Of a stretch of DNA of 64,000 nt, positions 58,759-64,000 are shown one piece after another. The first letter of the stretch is position 1; each line of letters opens with the position of its first letter. The translations under genes and the position numbers were made by a program. The stretch spans positions 54,579,426 to 54,643,425 of the forward strand of contig CM055103.1 in the NCBI GenBank assembly GCA_029204225.1, read 5' to 3'. Source of the DNA: Diphasiastrum complanatum (lineage: Eukaryota; Streptophyta; Lycopodiopsida; Lycopodiales; Lycopodiaceae). The notes beneath the pieces were generated by a model. The model was given only the letters and a program-made list of their open reading frames with translations. It did not search any database and was not told where the DNA came from.

Positions 58759-59061
58759 GCTAAAAATGAGCAGCAAGCGAAGTAGCCTAGATAGAAATTG
58801 CGGAAGACTAAGAGGAAATTGGAGCTTTTGCAATACTAATAAGATGCAGGAAGATCAATCTAGTTTTCAGTAAAAGGGCGTAAATGGAATCGTAGCGTCA
58901 TATGCTTACAAGTAGTTAATGTAATGTAATCCTAAAAACCAAAGCAGATTGCAGGTTACTCGAACTCTGGATACATGTAGATGATTGATGGTTTATGAGA
59001 AGAAAAGAGAGGAGCATCTGAGACTGCAAGTAATGCGAGATAGTCAAGAAAAAGGTCCAGC

Positions 59062-59070
59062 TATATATTC
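59062..59070 (-). promoter_or_regulatory. TATA box candidate of dehydratase gene 2
   Basis: CTGAATATATAGCTGGACC on the minus strand lines up with the conserved TATA block of the other copy, at a similar distance from the start codon (about 305 bp). Confidence 0.5.
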
Positions 59071-59469
59071 AGCCACAACAATAATCTGGCCAACTTGTAG
59101 GCTCCTTCAGTGGAATTTAAAAAGCTGCAGTAATGATTGGACTGATCGTATTTTGTTTTCTAGGAGGATGAATTGACAAGCAGATTGCTGTTATTTTTTG
59201 GACCAAAAGTTCAAAGTTCAGCTGCACACTGCACAGTGCTGCGTGGTTGCTGAAGGCGAAGCAGCGAGCTGAGTGTCATGCACCTTCGCTGGAACGTGGA
59301 AGGCTCCTTCGCTCCCTTTCTTCATGCGTGGCACACGAAGCTCTCTCTTTGTGACACCTTGCATTCGTACTCCCCAGAGTAATGGAAGATAGCATTAGGA
59401 AAGGCTCGTATGATAGGTATTCGGACAGAAAGGAATGGCATTTAAAATGGCAGAATCCAGATGAAGGGG

Positions 59470-60060
59470 AGTTCTTTTAAAAACATGTGTTGTGTGGTCT
59501 TCAAAAAGAAAACCATGTGTAATTTGCCTTTGACATGAGCACTTTCCAAAGAAGAAAAAAAACCATGATGATAGGGGGTGTGAGATAGAACACCAAGTTC
59601 AAACCTCGGCCACAGGCCAGTGTCTGGAAGAAAACAGTGTGTGTATAATGTGCCCATGTGCGGTGTGGTTATAGAGGGTTTTTGACAACCCAAGGTCAAA
59701 TCACATGAGCGGTGTCCAAAAAAATAAATAAACAGTATGTAATGTGGTGGTATAGGGTTCTTGTGTGAGATTGACCCCCAAGTTTAAACTTCAGCTGCAC
59801 ATGGGTGCTGCTAAAAAAAAAGAATAAACAACATCCGCACACGGCCCAAAAAAAACGAAAGATAAACAACATCCCTGTGTGGTGGTTTACAGTTTTGGGT
59901 GTGAGATTGACCACCCAGGTGTCCAAAAATAAAAACGTCAATCCACCTTGTGTGATGGTCAGAGGTTTTTTGCCCCGCCCACACATGGCAGTGTCCAAAA
60001 AATAAATTAATAAAAAAAAAACATGTGCCTATGTATGGTGTGGTGGTAGAGGGAGTGAAA
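59470..60060. repeat. Cluster of SINE-like repeats with A-rich tails
   Basis: Four or five diverged units of about 90-130 bp. Each has a GTGTGGTGGTAGAGGG-like start, GTGAGATTGACC in the middle and a CACATG-GCAGTGTCCAAAAAATAAAT end. AGTTCAAACCTCGG near 59595 resembles a pol III box B, and the A-rich tails fit SINEs. Long minus-strand frames here are by-products of the repeats. Confidence 0.55.
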
Positions 60061-61039
60061 ATGACTTATGAAGTGACTTATGAATATTTGATGCATCTTG
60101 AAGAGTCAATAAGAGCCATATGTTGAAAGACAATAAGTCGTGCATCAATTAGAGGCTTATTGAAGGCTATCCATCAAGTTCAAGTTCACCTTCCTTGAGG
60201 TTTATAACTCTTATTAATAAGGTTTTTACAACTCAAATCTCCAGTCATGTTATGGTTGATATCCACTTCTAGAAATCAAGTAGATAGCTACTACTCATGT
60301 TTTAGAATTTTGGGTGCTATGTTCTACATTGTTTCATGCCGAATGAAAAGACATTACTTGAAGTCTCATTTAATACCAAAACTTGAAGTATTTGGTTTCA
60401 ATATGCATTATACATAAATGCCTAAACATTCAATTTTATGTTTGTTAGAAATTGGTAGTGTTAGGGTCTCCTTACTACATGCCTTTCATTGCTAGTTTCA
60501 TTGATAATCAAAGTTAGATTATTTGTCAATCATTGAGAATCAGATTTTATTATTCATTAGGTGTTTAAATCTTTTTAGAACACTTATAAAATGTGTTTCT
60601 AATAGTTAACATTAGGGCCCTTTTTGGACTCAAAAAGGGTCTCTTCCTTGCCTAAACAAGTCTTCTAATCATAATTAATTTAATGCTAATCAATCCTACG
60701 TGGCACCTTTACCTTGGGTTACCATACAAGGTGAGCAAGAGTTAAGGCCTGAATGTAGGTCTCATTTTCTTAGACTATTGTAGGTTATTTGCATAGACTA
60801 TAATAGGCAACTAATAGGTAAGTTACAAATTACAACTAGCATAGGGTGAGTATAGGACAACCTTTCATTGTCATAACTACAATAGGACCCTAGGCATAAT
60901 AGGACCCTAGGCATGGAAACTAGTATATGCCTAATAAAGCTTATATCATGGTTAGTTCACATTGAACTTTGACACCATTTGATTAAGGTATATTGTAAAG
61001 TTCTACATAGGTTCTTTTGGGAAATTCGACTTCTTCAAG
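60061..61039. other. Spacer, no gene seen
   Basis: AT-rich, without recognisable coding or structural elements apart from a short duplication of AATAGGACCCTAGGCAT near 60890. Confidence 0.5.
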
Positions 61040-63366
61040 ATGACAACCAAGTATCACTTACATGTGAAGTTAGAGAAGGATTATGCGACCACCACAGCTA
61101 CATGGGGTGTTAACTTAAATCCGTACGAGATGCATTGTTGGAGGTTAGAAGGCAAAAAACATATTGACCTATGGGTAAGAGGTGATTTATACTCCCACAA
61201 TCCACTGGAAGATGCTCCTCCTAAGTTTTTTGATGTACATAGTTTGTTAAGGTTCATTGGGGATGGTCGGAATGGACTGCTTGGCTATTGTTAAGCAATA
61301 GATTCTCGAAGAATCCAAGCTGAGACATGGGCAAATATGGCAAACATCTATATCTTGAGTATGAATGACAATTTAAAGTCATTGCATGAAATAAATATGA
61401 AATTGGAGTAGGAGATAAATGATTTGAATATAGAGCTTGCCAGTTCTGTCGCAAAAATTGAAGAATTGCAATCTTCAATGAGTATATTTCAGAGGACAAT
61501 ATATGGCTTACAATGAAAAGCGTAGAGTCTCAATGGATCAGCAAGCACAAAATGGAAACACTAAGGGACACAAACTAGAAGCTTTGGCACCAGGTGGTGG
61601 TGCCAGTAAAAGACATATGAGGGACACAAAAGAGTTCTTGCAAAAGATGGTTGGAAAAGATTTTATTGCCGAAAAATATATGAAATATTTTTTTAAGGGT
61701 AAAGATTTGATTAAAATTGTGGAAGATGAAACAAGTGATTCAATTCGCTTGAGAATTGCAAAAAAGCTAGTGGACAAGTTCAAGCCAAATCCAAATGTTA
61801 AAGAGACGGTGTACGCATGTGACCAAGGAGGTGTGAGTCGCAAGGGGGGTATAGAGCTTTGAAGAAGTATATGAAACGCTCTGACAAAAATGGGTTAAAA
61901 TGCCATCAAATAATACCTACTTATAAACTTTTTGAATCCGCCAAACAAGAATGCAATTCGATCTTGCTCTCTGTAGGAGAGTTTCAGCTTATTGAGGATT
62001 CTTTTACAGTAACCAATAAGAAGAAAGGACCTCCGACATGTTTTCATCATCATCAAGGCAACAATATATATCTTTAGATCTGGAAAAGGTCCAAGCAATG
62101 ATGATCCAACGGATGCATTCACGTATGTGAGTGAATATATAGATGAGACTTTGAAGCCTTATGCCATACAAATTTCTCGCTCAACTATCATGTGGATTTC
62201 ATATAACTTGCGTAGTTATATATGGAAAGGAGATAGATCCTTTATCGCTCTTCTCAACAAATTTATTAGTCACTTGGGTAACGATCATTACTTGGAGCTG
62301 ACCAAGGATCAGCTGAAAACTTTTGATCTTGAAAGAAGTTTCTATCCGGTGCGATTATTGTTATTTTTTTGCTTAATGAGTTTCTAGCAACTGTGGCCCG
62401 CAATGAAGACAATCCTAGTGTGCAAGTGAATGAGATGGACGACCTGCGTGAAGAGGAAGATTTATTTGCAGAGCAGGAAGCAGTCTTGGTTGCACAAGAG
62501 GCAACAGGTGCATCCACATCAGCGGAGCCAGAAGATATAGATGAGTCCGATGATGTCGTGCTTCGAATCCATGGCCTTGCTCCAATCATCATTGATGGGC
62601 AAGAGTATGTGTTCATGCATGACTTGCACCATATTCTTGGCTTGATAGAAGATGAGATGTTGGCAGCATTGGTAAATTTGTAGAATGGCAGTTCCACTTT
62701 CGACCACACCCAGCCCAACGACACATATGAGCAGTTGATCATCCATGACACGGACACTACCGAGCAAGCACTGGCAAGAGTGCTTTGCCAATTGAAGACG
62801 CTTCAACCACCACTAGTTCAAACGATGCTATTTGAAGTACTCGAAGGGAAAAATGCCGATGTGAAGTACAAAGGCAAAGGAATTCAGCTTGCGCAAACCG
62901 AAGACATTGATGAAGGAACCGAGGCAAGTCTGACCCAACAATTCAACTTGTGTATTTTTGTTATGTTTGTTTGTCTTCATTATACTCATTTTGCGATAAT
63001 TTGAACCAAATGCAGGACGGAGTGGAGCTTGATGCATTTGCTATGCAAAGGGGTGGCGTTCGGAAGAAAGTTGAAGCATGAACTTTGGACAGGTCTCTGG
63101 CCCACTACTTTGGGAACTTGCCCAACAACTTTATTTTCTGCTTCAGCAACAAGTACAGTCCAAATGGACCGACGGAGCTTCTTAAATACAAAGTGCTCTC
63201 CAAGCGCATTGGAGAGGTGGAGTTGTCACCGTCAGCGCCAAAGGCATACTGTATCCTCCGAAAAGCCATTTTGAATGATTTCTTCCTTGGATTCGAGACC
63301 CGGCTCATTCTCTCAAGTTTAATTGGCCCTTATGAGAATGAGAGTGATGCTCCTAAATTAGAATAA
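61040..63366 (+). pseudogene. Unrecognised multi-exon gene, possibly of a mobile element
   Basis: A continuous plus-strand coding trail of 2.3 kb with no family I know. In order: an N-terminal domain (61040-61291: LEKDYATTTATWGVNLNPYE, WRLEGKKHIDLWVRGDLYS); a coiled coil (to about 61500); a basic helical domain (61600-62000: RHMRDTKEFLQKMVGKDF, CDQGGVSRKG, LKKYMKRSDKNGLKCHQIIP); DDPTDAFTYVSEYIDETLKP and YNLRSYIWKGDRSFIALLNK (62100-62340); an acidic linker; and RIHGLAPIIIDGQEYVFMHD. A GC-AG intron fits at 62924-63015 (GCAAGT...TGCAG), followed by a final exon with LDRSLAHYFGNLPNNFIFCF to the stop at 63366. One frameshift is an extra base in the G6 run at 61844-61849; stops lie at 62681 and 63079. 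Damage is light for this neighbourhood. Confidence 0.5.
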
Positions 63367-63552
63367 GAAATCTAAACCAGTAATGTCATCAGAAAAGCAA
63401 TCAGGGAAGCTGAAGTCTTCTCTGAAGGAAATGGACCGAATGTGAATAAAGATTTTGTCGACTCTCCTAATTATCTGTTGTAATTATATGATGATGTGCT
63501 TATTCTTTGAATTTAGAATTTAATTTTGTTTTGTCTGATAAAAATTTGTTGG
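63367..63552. other. Short 3' spacer
   Basis: AT-rich sequence between the last stop of the unrecognised gene and the palindrome. TTTAGAATTTAATTTTG-type text may be its 3' UTR. Confidence 0.4.
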
Positions 63553-63653
63553 GTCACGCTTTGGAGTGAAAATCACGCCAAGGCGCGACCCGGGGCTATT
63601 TGACCTAGTCAAACAGCCCCTGGTCACGCCTTGGCGTGATTTTCACTCCAAGG
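63553..63653. repeat. Compact 100-bp palindrome
   Basis: The left arm GGAGTGAAAATCACGCCAAG...CGACC...GGGGCTATTTGAC and the right arm GTCAAACAGCCCC...GGTCACGCC...TTGGCGTGATTTTCACTCC are complementary over about 48 bp, with CTAG at the centre. Smaller inverted words (CACGCC, GGCGTG) occur within each arm. It is much more GC-rich than its surroundings. It may be a MITE-like element or a processed-hairpin source. Confidence 0.92.
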
Positions 63654-63699
63654 CAAAGAAACCTATCTTTTGCCAAATTATATTATAAGAAACCACCAT

Positions 63700-63815
63700 T
63701 CAGATAATAGTACTGAAAATTTTAAATCACTGCATTCACATAGATAGTACTAAAATTTTCAAATCACTTCATTCACATATAATAGTACTAAAATTAGATA
63801 TTAAACTCAATCACA
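63700..63815. repeat. 37-38-bp tandem repeat, about 3 units
   Basis: ATAGTACTRAAAATTTT and CACTKCATTCACATA recur with a period of about 37-38 bp starting near 63707, 63744 and 63782. Confidence 0.8.
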
Positions 63816-64000
63816 ACAATTTGCATTCACATAACCTGAAATTTTCAATATATTAAACACAATCTTCAGTATATTATAAATAAAATCTCAATACATGATA
63901 TTTTTAATTGCGCTCTCTCCTTAGCCTTCTAGCTAGGTGGAAATCCTTTGGGAGTATTGTGACTCTCTTTTTGTGTACTGCACACAAAAATAAGTCCTCG
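63816..64000. other. AT-rich end of the window, no gene seen
   Basis: Nothing supported. Confidence 0.5.

Larger units (their letters stand above)
56945..59440 (-). repeat. Duplicated gene unit, copy 2 (inverted relative to 30.4-33.1 kb)
   Basis: Reverse-complement partner of the unit at 30400-33081, covering far upstream region, promoter, gene and 3' flank. The 3' end is at ...GTCTATACATTTGTG near 56945 and the 5' end near 59440. Flanking sequences outside these points do not match. Confidence 0.85.

Noticed and set aside
58759-58833. Extension of dehydratase gene 2 to 482 codons
   Set aside because: The frame is open upstream but contains no ATG; the homologous ATG at 58758 is preferred.
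59442-60005. ORFs of 66-100 codons on both strands
   Set aside because: They follow the SINE-like repeat units and change with each unit.

Overview
This is nuclear DNA from a land plant. Two intact, intronless genes for a plastid-type arogenate/prephenate dehydratase (Phe biosynthesis) are the only convincing host genes. Almost everything else is decayed retrotransposon and transposon sequence with primer sites of the TGGTATCAGAGC type (initiator-Met tRNA). AT-rich spacers, long microsatellites and the DUF7869-type mobile gene fit a repeat-rich streptophyte. I cannot say which lineage: fern, lycophyte, gymnosperm and bryophyte all remain open.

Layout. 0-9 kb: a DUF7869-type mobile gene, then an LTR (family A, TGTGAA...TTCACA) with its primer site, fused to the back half of a different Copia element that keeps its own 3' LTR. 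9-15 kb: scraps of Ty3/gypsy reverse transcriptase, Copia gag and one unrecognised intron-bearing gene fragment. 15.3-16.9 kb: a near-perfect 540-bp palindrome passing into tandem units. 17-25 kb: an acidic hypothetical ORF, a minisatellite, a nearly full-length Copia pol on the minus strand, and a coiled-coil protein remnant beside a polypurine tract. 26-29 kb: an internally deleted Copia element and its 3' LTR. 30.4-33.1 kb: dehydratase gene 1. 33-35.7 kb: GC-rich hairpins, short repeats and a Copia RT fragment. 36-38 kb: nested direct repeats. 38-42 kb: two tandem copies of a three-exon gene resembling plant En/Spm (CACTA) accessory proteins. 42-51.5 kb: Copia fragments, the second DUF7869-type copy, a 52-bp minisatellite, a solo family-A LTR with a perfect target duplication, and a Crypton-like tyrosine recombinase remnant. 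51.5-54.2 kb: an unusual coiled-coil and Pro/Ser-rich ORF ending at a polypurine tract and LTR. 56.9-59.4 kb: dehydratase gene 2, inverted relative to gene 1. 59.5-60.1 kb: a SINE-like cluster. 61-63.7 kb: an unrecognised multi-exon coding remnant followed by a compact 100-bp palindrome.

How it fits together. The two dehydratase genes face each other about 25 kb apart. They share promoter, coding region and 3' UTR, so a whole gene-sized unit was duplicated and inverted, and the space between has filled with mobile DNA. Nothing else forms a pathway. The best candidates for something undescribed are the 61-63.4 kb gene, the 51.5-53.5 kb retroelement-associated ORF with its possible relative at 23.5-24.9 kb, and the tandem 38-42 kb pair, which share a premature stop at the same place.
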